From Simkania sp. (GTDB lineage Bacteria; Chlamydiota; Chlamydiia; Chlamydiales; Simkaniaceae): a stretch of 7,138 nucleotides of DNA. Below the pieces are notes generated by a model, which saw only the letters and a program-made list of their open reading frames with translations, did not search any database and was not told where the DNA came from. Both the position numbers and the translations under genes were made by a program. The first letter of the stretch is position 1. Each line of letters opens with the position of its first letter. The DNA lies in the NCBI GenBank assembly GCA_028279205.1, contig JANQSR010000111.1, forward strand, positions 1 to 7,138, read 5' to 3'. Shown here in pieces: positions 1-5,885 of this stretch.

Positions 1-1
1 C

Positions 2-1240
2 ACCGCTTCTGTTTTAGTTGCGGTCGTTATTTCAGCCCTTGTGATTTCTGGTGCAACAGATGAACTCACAACAGAGATCGAGAAAAGTCTCGAAAAAGAT
101 GGGGCTTCTAGCACACTATCAAAGATCCTCTCAGATGTGATCGTCACAGCTATCATGATCGTCGCAACGCTTGGTGTCGGTGCAGGAGCCGCCCTTGCAG
201 AAGGAGCCGCGACAGAGGCTGTTTCAAACTCTATGAGTAGCGTCTTGGAGGATGTGACCGAAAATGCGGTCAGTGATGCTGTTGAAAAAGCGATGACCAC
301 GGTGAGTGAAGAGACGAGTGAGGCGGCCTCAACTGCTGCTTCAAGAGCGGCTAAAACTGTTGCAACCGATGTGGCAACAGCCACGGCAAAAGCGGCCATT
401 AGAAAGAGTGTACGCACAGTGCTAAGACAAACGCTTATGAGTACCATCAAGCAATCAGCAACAGCGGCTGGAAGGACTACCCTTCGTCAATCGATCAAAT
501 CGGCTGTCGAAGAGGCGGTGAATTCAGCTGTTGAAAATGCGCAAGAAGAGATTAGCACCGCAGCAAATGATGCCATCTCAAATGTCGAGCAAGGAGTCGA
601 GCAAGATGTGTTCGAACAAACAACGCAAGAGACTGCCAAAAGAGCTCTCTCAAGTAGTGAAGAGGAGGGCTCAAACTCCCTTTCTTCGGTCAAGTGGGGA
701 CGCGCTTTTGCAAACGGTTTGGGTGTTGGCGTTCTAGGCACCAACATGGTTCAAGATCTCATCGGCCTGTTCGCTGGAAAAGAGGCGAAAAAGAAAAAGT
801 GGTACAAAGACCTCATGGCTATTTTGCAAGTGGTCGAAACCCTTGTTGCCCTATTGATTATCGGCAAATTTGGGGGCAATATGTTTGAGAGTGGTGAAGG
901 GCAAGAGATCGGTAACACCAGTAGTAAATGGATGGATCGATTTCAAAAAATGGCCACTGCAACGTTGGCAGTTGCAGGTATATCGGAAGGGGGCGTTGCT
1001 ATTGCTCAAGGAAATCTTTCTGAAAAAAAGGCAAATGTCACAGAAAATTTAGCAGATGCCAAGCAACAACTCATCACTCTAAAGTACCTTCTTGATGAGA
1101 TCAATCAGCTGATCCAATCAGAACAACAACACCAATCGACGGAAATGAGGGATGAGACAGATAGCACCCGTAAAACGGATAATTCGTTAAATCAGGGCAT
1201 ACAGGGTTACGCAAACGTACTTGCGTCAACAGCTGTTTAA
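2..1240 (+). CDS. copB: CopB/YopB-like T3SS major translocator (SctE family), 5' end cut off by the window
   Basis: The reading frame is open to the left edge, so the gene starts outside the window; the GTG at 41 lies inside a hydrophobic helix and is not the start. The visible 412 codons contain hydrophobic segments at about nt 11-52 and 137-196, a long Ala/Ser/Thr/Glu-rich helical stretch at about 206-690, then three more hydrophobic or glycine-rich segments near 704-780, 812-875 and 950-1012. The end, 'GISEGGVAIAQGNLSEKKAN' followed by a Leu/Gln-rich helix, resembles the C-terminal part of the SseC/YopB/IpaB translocator family. These proteins are secreted by the T3SS, insert in the host membrane and form a pore with the YopD-type partner. 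There is no cysteine. The next gene starts 24 nt downstream and encodes a second translocator-like protein, which supports the call. The family call rests on pattern and context; another multi-pass secreted membrane protein is possible. Confidence 0.68.
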   Translation, partial: TASVLVAVVISALVISGATDELTTEIEKSLEKDGASSTLSKILSDVIVTAIMIVATLGVGAGAALAEGAATEAVSNSMSSVLEDVTENAVSDAVEKAMTTVSEETSEAASTAASRAAKTVATDVATATAKAAIRKSVRTVLRQTLMSTIKQSATAAGRTTLRQSIKSAVEEAVNSAVENAQEEISTAANDAISNVEQGVEQDVFEQTTQETAKRALSSSEEEGSNSLSSVKWGRAFANGLGVGVLGTNMVQDLIGLFAGKEAKKKKWYKDLMAILQVVETLVALLIIGKFGGNMFESGEGQEIGNTSSKWMDRFQKMATATLAVAGISEGGVAIAQGNLSEKKANVTENLADAKQQLITLKYLLDEINQLIQSEQQHQSTEMRDETDSTRKTDNSLNQGIQGYANVLASTAV

Positions 1241-1264
1241 GAACATAAAAATAGGATAAAAAAA

Positions 1265-2314
1265 ATGTCAGACCATCAAGTTACGAATCACTTAGTTCAA
1301 GATCTCAAGTCAAAGGGGGTTGAAGTAGACCACAAAGGCTTAAAAAGCTTAGCAAGCACTCCCTTTTTATTCGGAGCAGCGCACTCCCTTCGATCGATTG
1401 AAAAGGCGAGCCACGAAGTGCAAACGGGAAGCCAAGATACAGATAATGAAGCGATCGGATATGGCGCACTCGTCAAAGCAAAACTCGAACTCTATAAGAT
1501 TCAACAAGAGTATGTAGAGCTTCAGAAAATGCTCAGCACGATCACCAAAGGGATGTTCAACCTTACAAAAAGTTTGGCAAAAGGGGTGAGTGAGTCCACC
1601 CAAGCCGCTATGGATTCGGAGGCAGATCAGCTGCAAACACAGGCGTATGGAAATTTTGCCTCAGGATTTAGTCAAATCCTCATATTTGGTGGGGGTCACT
1701 TCATTGCAAACGGAGCAGCTAACCGAGAGATGTCAAAGATGACTGCGGAAAATGAGCAGCTCGAAGAGATGCACTCAGTCTATACAGATACACCTCAAGC
1801 GGAAGGATCTGTGACAACCCGCACTGAAGAGGAACAAAAAGCCTTTGAAGCAACGCCTGAAGGCAAAAGGATCAAAGAGCTCAAGCAAGGCAAAATCGAG
1901 CGTAATGAGCGAAACCAAGTTCTATTTGATAAAGAAGCCGAGCAAAAGGCAGCCTCCATGGCGAGCGAAGATGAGCGCACAGCTATTCGTGAAAAGGTTA
2001 GAAAACAGATCGAGACGAATGAGAATAGGAAAAACACCTTGTCTCATAAACAGAATAGTTATGCGAATTACATGCAAATCGGTAGCAACATCTCCACAAG
2101 TTTTAGTCAAGGAATTGCGCAAACAGTTCAGGCGAACCAGAAAAACGAGCAAGCAGATGAGGAAGCAAATAAAGCGGCGATTCAAGTGGCTCAAAACAAT
2201 ATCAATCCTGCGGAAGGATCCAAGTTGATGGATGAGTACGCAAAAGAGGCTATCAGCACTCTCGAAACGATCAAGAACATCGAAAGAGGCAACAAGTACG
2301 AACCTTCTCGTTAA
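1265..2314 (+). CDS. copD: CopD/YopD-like T3SS minor translocator (SctB family)
   Basis: A protein of 349 residues. The ATG is preceded by TAGGA at 1252-1256 with 8-nt spacing. It is mostly charged helix with one weakly hydrophobic Gly-rich segment around residues 133-153 (FSQILIFGGGHFIANGA), too short and polar for a multi-pass protein. The central part (about residues 160-260) is very rich in Glu, Lys, Gln and Arg, as in coiled coils. Two Ser/Ala/Gln-rich segments, beginning at Ala127 and Ser265, look alike (Y-x-N-F/Y, then S-Q/N-I, then A-N-R/Q-E/K), a layout seen in SctB/SipC/EspD-like translocators. No cysteine is present. The gene lies 24 nt after the CopB-like gene, is surely cotranscribed with it, and is followed by a terminator. 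In Chlamydia copB and copD are likewise adjacent in that order. The assignment is mostly positional; a secreted effector or a CT577-like accessory protein is the alternative. Confidence 0.55.
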   Translation: MSDHQVTNHLVQDLKSKGVEVDHKGLKSLASTPFLFGAAHSLRSIEKASHEVQTGSQDTDNEAIGYGALVKAKLELYKIQQEYVELQKMLSTITKGMFNLTKSLAKGVSESTQAAMDSEADQLQTQAYGNFASGFSQILIFGGGHFIANGAANREMSKMTAENEQLEEMHSVYTDTPQAEGSVTTRTEEEQKAFEATPEGKRIKELKQGKIERNERNQVLFDKEAEQKAASMASEDERTAIREKVRKQIETNENRKNTLSHKQNSYANYMQIGSNISTSFSQGIAQTVQANQKNEQADEEANKAAIQVAQNNINPAEGSKLMDEYAKEAISTLETIKNIERGNKYEPSR

Positions 2315-2350
2315 TCTAGAAGGAGGATCCTCTATTTTTAACATCAAAAC

Positions 2351-2388
2351 GGAGCACTTAAAGCGGTTTAAGTGCTCCCTCCTTTTTT
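2351..2388 (+). terminator. Strong rho-independent terminator of the translocator operon, possibly bidirectional
   Basis: Two perfectly complementary 12-base arms, GGAGCACTTAAA (2351-2362) and TTTAAGTGCTCC (2367-2378), surround the 4-base loop GCGG. A T6 run follows at 2383-2388, four bases after the stem. It begins 36 nt after the copD stop. On the other strand the stem is followed by GTTTTGATG, a weaker T-rich tail, so it may also end the convergent gene, whose stop codon overlaps the T run. Confidence 0.9.
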
Positions 2389-2839
2389 ATGACTGGATCC
2401 AGTTTTTCGGTTTTTTACGCCTCCTTTTGGGTCTTTCCTTCTTTAGGGCTTCCCCCTCATTCTTAGAGCTTTGGGCCGCCGACTTTCTGATCGCTTTTCT
2501 GGCCTCTTCCACCCCTTTGTCTAGATCCACTTTGGCGTTTTCGATCATCTCCCACTGAGGCTTGGAGAAGTTTTTAGGATCGTTTGAGAATTGCAATAGC
2601 TCCTCTTCACTCATCTTGGTCTTTTCGCAGATTCTCTTGGTCTCCTCTTCGATCCGCTTTCTCATCATCACAATGCGCTCAATGATCTTTTTTTTCTCCT
2701 CAGGCTCCCCTGTCTCAATCACATGCTTAAATCTCTCAAAATAGGCAAGCGCGTCCTCGAACACTTGCTGAAGCCGTTTCTCCTTTTCTTCAGAGCCGAG
2801 GTCAAAAAAAGCCATAATCCGCTCAAATTCATCGGCCAT
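2387..2839 (-). CDS. Charged helical protein of unknown function encoded between translocators and apparatus genes
   Basis: A 150-residue product starting MADEFERIMAFFDLGSEEKE. The frame is open further upstream to an ATG at 2893, but that codon overlaps the -10 box of the likely promoter. The ATG at 2839 has a perfect AGGAG (2847-2851) 7 nt before it, so this start is chosen. The protein appears fully helical: a Phe-rich N-terminus (residues about 1-50), a Glu/Lys-rich middle (50-80) with one cysteine (RICEKTK), an acidic segment near 85-115, and a strongly basic tail (KKERPKRRRKKPKNW) that could bind nucleic acid or acidic partners. There is no signal peptide or membrane segment, so it is probably cytoplasmic. 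It is convergent with copD and divergent from the chaperone gene. I do not recognise the family. Chlamydia has a small unknown gene (CT577) next to copB, and whether this is its relocated relative cannot be judged here. Confidence 0.85.
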   Translation of the reverse strand: MADEFERIMAFFDLGSEEKEKRLQQVFEDALAYFERFKHVIETGEPEEKKKIIERIVMMRKRIEEETKRICEKTKMSEEELLQFSNDPKNFSKPQWEMIENAKVDLDKGVEEARKAIRKSAAQSSKNEGEALKKERPKRRRKKPKNWIQS

Positions 2840-2846
2840 AAAAAAA

Positions 2847-2851
2847 CTCCT
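2847..2851 (-). promoter_or_regulatory. Ribosome binding site that fixes the start of the reverse-strand gene
   Basis: AGGAG on the reverse strand, 7 T-rich bases before the ATG at 2839. It decides in favour of the 150-residue product over the 168-residue reading frame starting at 2893. Confidence 0.8.
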
Positions 2852-2871
2852 AAAATCTAAGTTGCAGCTTA

Positions 2872-2890
2872 AAGTTAATTCCCCTAACTT
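2872..2890. repeat. Small inverted repeat at the predicted transcription start (operator-like)
   Basis: AAGTTA (2872-2877) and TAACTT (2885-2890) form a perfect 6-bp inverted repeat with a 7-nt spacer. The repeat directly abuts the -10 box and covers the predicted start of the reverse-strand transcript. The dyad spacing would suit a dimeric repressor, but the arms are short and A/T-rich, so chance is a real alternative. Confidence 0.35.
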
Positions 2891-2891
2891 C

Positions 2892-2918
2892 ATTATAAAA
2901 AATAAAGATCGGGGTCAA
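2892..2918 (-). promoter_or_regulatory. Near-consensus sigma70/sigma66-type promoter for the reverse-strand gene
   Basis: Reading the reverse strand, TTGACC (2918-2913) and a perfect TATAAT (2897-2892) are separated by 15 bases; taking the -35 as TTTGAC, one base upstream, gives 16. The spacer is T-rich. The predicted transcription start is near 2885, which leaves a leader of about 45 nt. The short spacer is the only departure from an ideal promoter. Confidence 0.72.
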
Positions 2919-2949
2919 AAGAAAAATCGGCTCCCAACTTGAAGAAAAT

Positions 2950-2978
2950 TTGAAAAAGCTTTAGTTCGAAGAGATAAA
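2950..2978 (+). promoter_or_regulatory. Candidate weak promoter for the chaperone-cdsD transcript
   Basis: TTGAAA (2950-2955) and GATAAA (2973-2978) are spaced by 17 bases. The -10 departs from consensus, and the start site would fall only about 10 nt before the ATG at 2995, giving a very short leader. This is the best forward promoter in the divergent region, and some promoter must exist here because the upstream neighbour points the other way. Confidence 0.35.
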
Positions 2979-2988
2979 AGAGATAAAA
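2971..2988 (+). repeat. Tandem 9-bp direct repeat before the chaperone gene
   Basis: GAGATAAAA occurs twice in direct tandem (2971-2979 and 2980-2988). The first copy contains the candidate -10 box and the second supplies the weak Shine-Dalgarno-like GAGAT 10 nt before the ATG at 2995. Confidence 0.6.
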
Positions 2989-2994
2989 ACTGTG

Positions 2995-3408
2995 ATGCAG
3001 ATGCCGATTGAGACACTTCTTGAACGTTTCAAGCAACGTTTAGGGCTAAAAGCCCCCCTTAACAAGAGCGAAGAGGGGGTTTATCACCTCGATTTTCCCC
3101 CTGACTACCACTTGAGCATCTTGCCCCTGTCGATGGGACTCTTTCTCTCCTCTCTCATGGTTCCCATCCCCAAAGAGGGGGGCAAGGAGGCTCTCTACAT
3201 CTACTTGATGAAAGCAAATCTGATGGGACAAGGAACAGGAGGAGGAGCGATTGGAATCGATCCGACTGGATCCTTCTTTACATTTTCGCAAAACCTTAGT
3301 TTAGAAGTGGATGAATCTATTTTTAAAGAAGCTATCGAAGATGTTCTCAATTACACCTCTTACTGGAGAGAAGAGATCACAAATTTTTATCAAGAGAGAG
3401 TGCTTTAG
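2995..3408 (+). CDS. scc4: Scc4/CesT-type T3SS class I chaperone (CT663 family)
   Basis: A small acidic protein of 137 residues with the alpha/beta layout of SycE/CesT-type chaperones: an N-terminal helix (ETLLERFKQRLGL), strands around YHLDFPPDYHLSILPL, the helix segment YIYLMKANLMGQGTGGGAIG typical of this fold, then IDPTGSFFTFSQNL strands and a C-terminal helix. There is no signal peptide or cysteine. It lies directly upstream of cdsD, the position of CT663 (Scc4) in C. trachomatis. Scc4 pairs with Scc1 to chaperone the gatekeeper CopN and also binds RNA polymerase near sigma66 region 4. Whether this protein has the second role cannot be seen from sequence. The start is uncertain: GTG 2992, ATG 2995 and ATG 3001 are in frame; ATG 2995 has the best-spaced, though weak, GAGAT. 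The cdsD gene follows after 91 nt that contain no convincing terminator or promoter, so cotranscription is likely. Confidence 0.75.
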   Translation: MQMPIETLLERFKQRLGLKAPLNKSEEGVYHLDFPPDYHLSILPLSMGLFLSSLMVPIPKEGGKEALYIYLMKANLMGQGTGGGAIGIDPTGSFFTFSQNLSLEVDESIFKEAIEDVLNYTSYWREEITNFYQERVL

Positions 3409-3499
3409 AACCTTTCCAAGCAGATCAACCTGGAAAAAAAAGGCTTAAATAGGCATTCTCTACAAGAGATAGTCTGGTTTTTTAGAGATCAAGAGATAT

Positions 3500-5233
3500 A
3501 TGGCAGGTTTTTTAGTAGCCGAAGAGGAGCCTTTAAAGGGGCTTGTCGTTCGAATGGAAGAAGGGGATGAATGGATCATCGGGCGCGATCCCGATGCCTG
3601 CTTCCAAGTGATCGAAGATCCCATGGTTTCCCGCAAACATGTGGTTCTCTCACTCACACCCGAGGGGATTTTAATCGAAAACTTGAGCGGTGTCAATCCG
3701 ACAGCGGTCAACGATAACCCCCTTAGCTCTCCTACCTTGCTCAGAGAGGGGGATACGGTTCAAATCGGCAACGTTTTTTTTCGCTACACTGAGCAAGATC
3801 CGGCAGACAAACCCCCTGAAGAGGAGATCGAGGCGATTGAAGAGGCAACCCCCACGATCTATGAGGCCTCTGAAGAGTTAGATTCCCTTGCCTTTACGGG
3901 AGGAGCTGATGCACGTTGGATGATCAAGGTGATCTCTGGGCCAAACGCGGGTGCTGAGTTCGGTTTGCACGAGGAGAGCTCCTACCTCATCGGCAAAAAC
4001 CCAAACGTGTGCGATCTCATCTTTCAAGACTTGAGTGTTTCCCGCGAGCACGCTCGGATTGCCGTCGATGCAGATGGACAGGTGACCATTGAAGACCTAA
4101 ATAGCCTTAACAAAGTGATGGTGAACGGAATCGAGATCGAAGAAAAAGTTGTTTTAAGTACGCAAGATCTCGTTGCACTTGGAACCACCTCCTTTCTTGT
4201 CATCGACAAAGAGCAAACCAGAGAGACGATTGTCTCACCCGCCGCAGCTTTTGATCTTGCCCCCTCTTCCCAAGAGCAAGAGGTAGAGGCTCAAGAGGCC
4301 GAGGTTAAAAAAAACTGGAAAAAACTCACAATTCCAACGCAACATCTCATTTGGGCGACCCTCTTTCTCCTTCTCCTGGTTGCTGGAGTCGGCGGAGTTT
4401 TTACCCTTTTTAAAAGCAAACCGATCCTCATCTCTACTATCGATGAGCCGCAAGAGATCACCAAAACTTTGAAAAGTTTTCCTGAAGTTGAGTTTTCCTT
4501 TAGCAGTTCAAACGGAAAGCTTTTCTTACTAGGGCATGTGATGACTGAGGTCAATCACCAAGAGATGATCCACATGCTTGGCGAGCTCCCCTTCATCGGG
4601 TCGATCGATGACAATGTGATCATTGATGAGCTCGTTTGGGAAAACACCAATGCGCTCTTATCCAAAAACCTTAGTTGGAGGGGGGTGAGCCTCACATCGG
4701 TCATTCCAGGTCGATTTGTGCTCCGCGGCTATGTGCAAACACTTGATCAATCGACAGAACTTTCCGATTACATGAACGTCAACTTTCTCTACCTCGATAG
4801 ACTCGAAAACCAAGTTGTGGTTGAAGATACCTTAGGTGCGCAAATTCAAAACCTCTTGCTCGAAAGCGACCTTGTCAATGTTCTCTTTAAACTCTCAAAC
4901 GGAGAGGTTATTTTATCGGGAAGGGTGAGTGAGACTCAAAAATCGAAGCTTGAAGGGACGGTTCAAGAACTTAAAAAGATCAGAGGAGTGCGCCTTTTGA
5001 AAAATTTCGTCGTCTTGACAAAAGCATCGAGCAAAATTGTCGACTTGAGTTCTCGGTACAAAGTGACAGGCCATTCCAAGGTGGGCAACACCAGTCAATA
5101 CGTGGTGATCAATGGGAAGATTTTGTCAGAGGGTGATTTTCTAGATGGGATGACAATTAAAAATGTAGAAGAAAATGTTGTTTTCCTAGAAAAAGATGGC
5201 ATTAAATATAGGATTAATTACAATCAGCAATAG
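3500..5233 (+). CDS. cdsD: CdsD/SctD, inner-membrane ring protein of the T3SS with two cytoplasmic FHA domains
   Basis: A protein of 577 residues. FHA domain 1 (about residues 14-97) keeps Gly28-Arg29, Ser44-Arg45-x-His47 and Asn66/Asn71. An acidic linker with Thr and Tyr follows (about 98-135). FHA domain 2 (about 140-235) has Gly165-Lys166 instead of Gly-Arg but keeps Ser181-Arg182-x-His184 and Asn204/Asn209. A Glu-rich linker leads to a single membrane helix at 283-304. Three ring-building/BON-like modules lie beyond it in the periplasm (roughly 325-375, 385-440 and 445-505). A C-terminal beta domain reads VVINGKILSEGDFLDGMTIK. This is SctD, which encircles the SctJ ring and docks the cytoplasmic sorting platform. 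Chlamydial CdsD is known to carry FHA domains and to be phosphorylated by PknD. It is shorter than C. trachomatis CdsD (about 830 residues). The ATG at 3500 has only a weak AAGAGA in front. No cysteine occurs after the membrane helix. Confidence 0.92.
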   Translation: MAGFLVAEEEPLKGLVVRMEEGDEWIIGRDPDACFQVIEDPMVSRKHVVLSLTPEGILIENLSGVNPTAVNDNPLSSPTLLREGDTVQIGNVFFRYTEQDPADKPPEEEIEAIEEATPTIYEASEELDSLAFTGGADARWMIKVISGPNAGAEFGLHEESSYLIGKNPNVCDLIFQDLSVSREHARIAVDADGQVTIEDLNSLNKVMVNGIEIEEKVVLSTQDLVALGTTSFLVIDKEQTRETIVSPAAAFDLAPSSQEQEVEAQEAEVKKNWKKLTIPTQHLIWATLFLLLLVAGVGGVFTLFKSKPILISTIDEPQEITKTLKSFPEVEFSFSSSNGKLFLLGHVMTEVNHQEMIHMLGELPFIGSIDDNVIIDELVWENTNALLSKNLSWRGVSLTSVIPGRFVLRGYVQTLDQSTELSDYMNVNFLYLDRLENQVVVEDTLGAQIQNLLLESDLVNVLFKLSNGEVILSGRVSETQKSKLEGTVQELKKIRGVRLLKNFVVLTKASSKIVDLSSRYKVTGHSKVGNTSQYVVINGKILSEGDFLDGMTIKNVEENVVFLEKDGIKYRINYNQQ

Positions 5234-5274
5234 ATCGAAATAGAACTTAGGTAAGTCAATTCCGTTTAAGTAGT

Positions 5275-5281
5275 GAGGTGG
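5275..5281 (+). promoter_or_regulatory. Ribosome binding site deciding the cdsE start
   Basis: GAGGTGG ends 9 nt before the ATG at 5291. It overlaps the in-frame GTG at 5273, so that GTG is not a plausible start. Confidence 0.7.
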
Positions 5282-5290
5282 ATTAGTCCC

Positions 5291-5518
5291 ATGTTTGGGT
5301 TAGAGAAAAAGAAAAACAAACCTTTTGAGTTTGACCTTGAGAAGGAGCTCAAAAACAACAAAAGAAGAAAAGAGGTGCTCAGCATTTGCGAAGAGAAAAC
5401 GCAAAATTTAAAACAGGCACTGCGAGAAGGAGAAGCATCCGAACATTTTGATCAGTGTGGGATCATCATGCAGGGGTATGCAGCAGTCGCAAAAGTTGTC
5501 AAAAAAGTAAAAAGTTGA
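5291..5518 (+). CDS. cdsE: CdsE (CT665/YscE-like), co-chaperone of the needle subunit
   Basis: A 75-residue, Lys/Glu-rich protein starting MFGLEKKKNK. It is predicted to be nearly all helix: a charged first helix, a second helix (KRRKEVLSICEEKTQNLKQAL), a short acidic turn around His/Phe/Asp, and a C-terminal amphipathic helix (GYAAVAKVVKKVKS). Two cysteines are present (SICEEK and DQCGI); as the protein is cytoplasmic they need not be paired. In Yersinia YscE binds YscG and both cap the needle protein YscF, and chlamydial CdsE/CdsG/CdsF behave similarly. The gene lies 57 nt after cdsD and 34 nt before cdsF, the conserved chlamydial place for CT665. The identification rests on size, helical character and order; sequence identity of such small proteins is always low. 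Confidence 0.78.
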   Translation: MFGLEKKKNKPFEFDLEKELKNNKRRKEVLSICEEKTQNLKQALREGEASEHFDQCGIIMQGYAAVAKVVKKVKS

Positions 5519-5552
5519 GCATATTCTAAATTGAGAGGATTTAAGAAAATCA

Positions 5553-5825
5553 ATGAGTCAAAATGAAGGCCCTTTGGGTAGAGATCTTTCGGGAACGCGG
5601 CTAACTTTTACAACGCTGATCAGAAAATACTCCGCTCTGCAAGCACAGGTGGTCAAGCATGTGCGCGAGGTGGCAAGTTCGATCAGCTCGGCAACACCTG
5701 GTAAATTCTTGCTGTTGCAATTTATGATGTCACAGGTAACGCAGGTTGGAGATTCGATCTCGAATTTAATTTCCCAAGTGAATACAATGATTAACAACTC
5801 GGTTCGAAATCAGAAAACGAGTTAA
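5553..5825 (+). CDS. cdsF: CdsF/SctF, T3SS needle filament subunit
   Basis: A 90-residue protein, the size of needle subunits (80-90 residues). A flexible polar N-terminus (about 1-17) precedes a first helix (FTTLIRKYSALQAQVVKHVREVA). The turn SSATPGK replaces the P-S-N-P-type turn of other needles. A second helix (FLLLQFMMSQVTQVGDSISN) runs to the C-terminus, which ends in a polar tail NSVRNQKTS. The helix-turn-helix hairpin polymerises into the hollow needle. There is no cysteine or tryptophan. The ATG at 5553 is preceded by AGAGG (5534-5538) at the long distance of 14 nt. It is flanked by its chaperone genes cdsE and cdsG, as in Chlamydia CT665-CT667. Location in the cell: exported through the apparatus to the surface. 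Confidence 0.87.
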   Translation: MSQNEGPLGRDLSGTRLTFTTLIRKYSALQAQVVKHVREVASSISSATPGKFLLLQFMMSQVTQVGDSISNLISQVNTMINNSVRNQKTS

Positions 5826-5885
5826 CGGGCTCCAGTTTTTATTTCTTAGATTGGCACCCATTTGTCAAGAGGTAAACAAAAAGTC

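Noticed and set aside
487..747. Reverse-strand open frame inside the CopB-like gene
   Set aside because: It is antisense to a well-supported gene, has a Ser/Cys/Thr-rich composition typical of antisense shadows, and has no ribosome binding site of note.
2319..2332. AGAAGGAGGATCCTC: strong Shine-Dalgarno-like sequence after copD
   Set aside because: No start codon follows at a usable distance before the terminator; the small GAGGATCCTC palindrome has no loop. Treated as chance or a relic.
1922..2347. 141-residue reverse frame antisense to copD, Leu/Ile/Phe-rich
   Set aside because: It starts next to the terminator stem and runs entirely against copD; the hydrophobicity comes from complementing Lys/Glu codons.
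2392..2407. ACTGGATCCAGT palindrome followed by T5
   Set aside because: It would give only a 4-bp stem with a 4-base loop and lies in the last codons of the reverse-strand gene; too weak for a terminator.
2232..2558. Forward 108-residue frame running across the terminator
   Set aside because: It crosses the copD stop, the strong terminator and then the antisense of the reverse-strand gene; it is not a credible gene.
3413..3436. TTTCCA / TGGAAA inverted repeat after the chaperone gene
   Set aside because: A 12-nt loop and an A tract rather than a T tract follow, so it is not a rho-independent terminator.
3457..3483. TCTCT-ACA-AGAGA hairpin with a T6 run downstream, before cdsD
   Set aside because: The stem is only 5 bp and the T run is separated by 8 nt; too weak to call an attenuator.
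5862..5885. TTG at 5862 as cdsG start (150-residue product)
   Set aside because: The ribosome binding site for the ATG at 5886 lies inside this extension and nothing suitable precedes the TTG.
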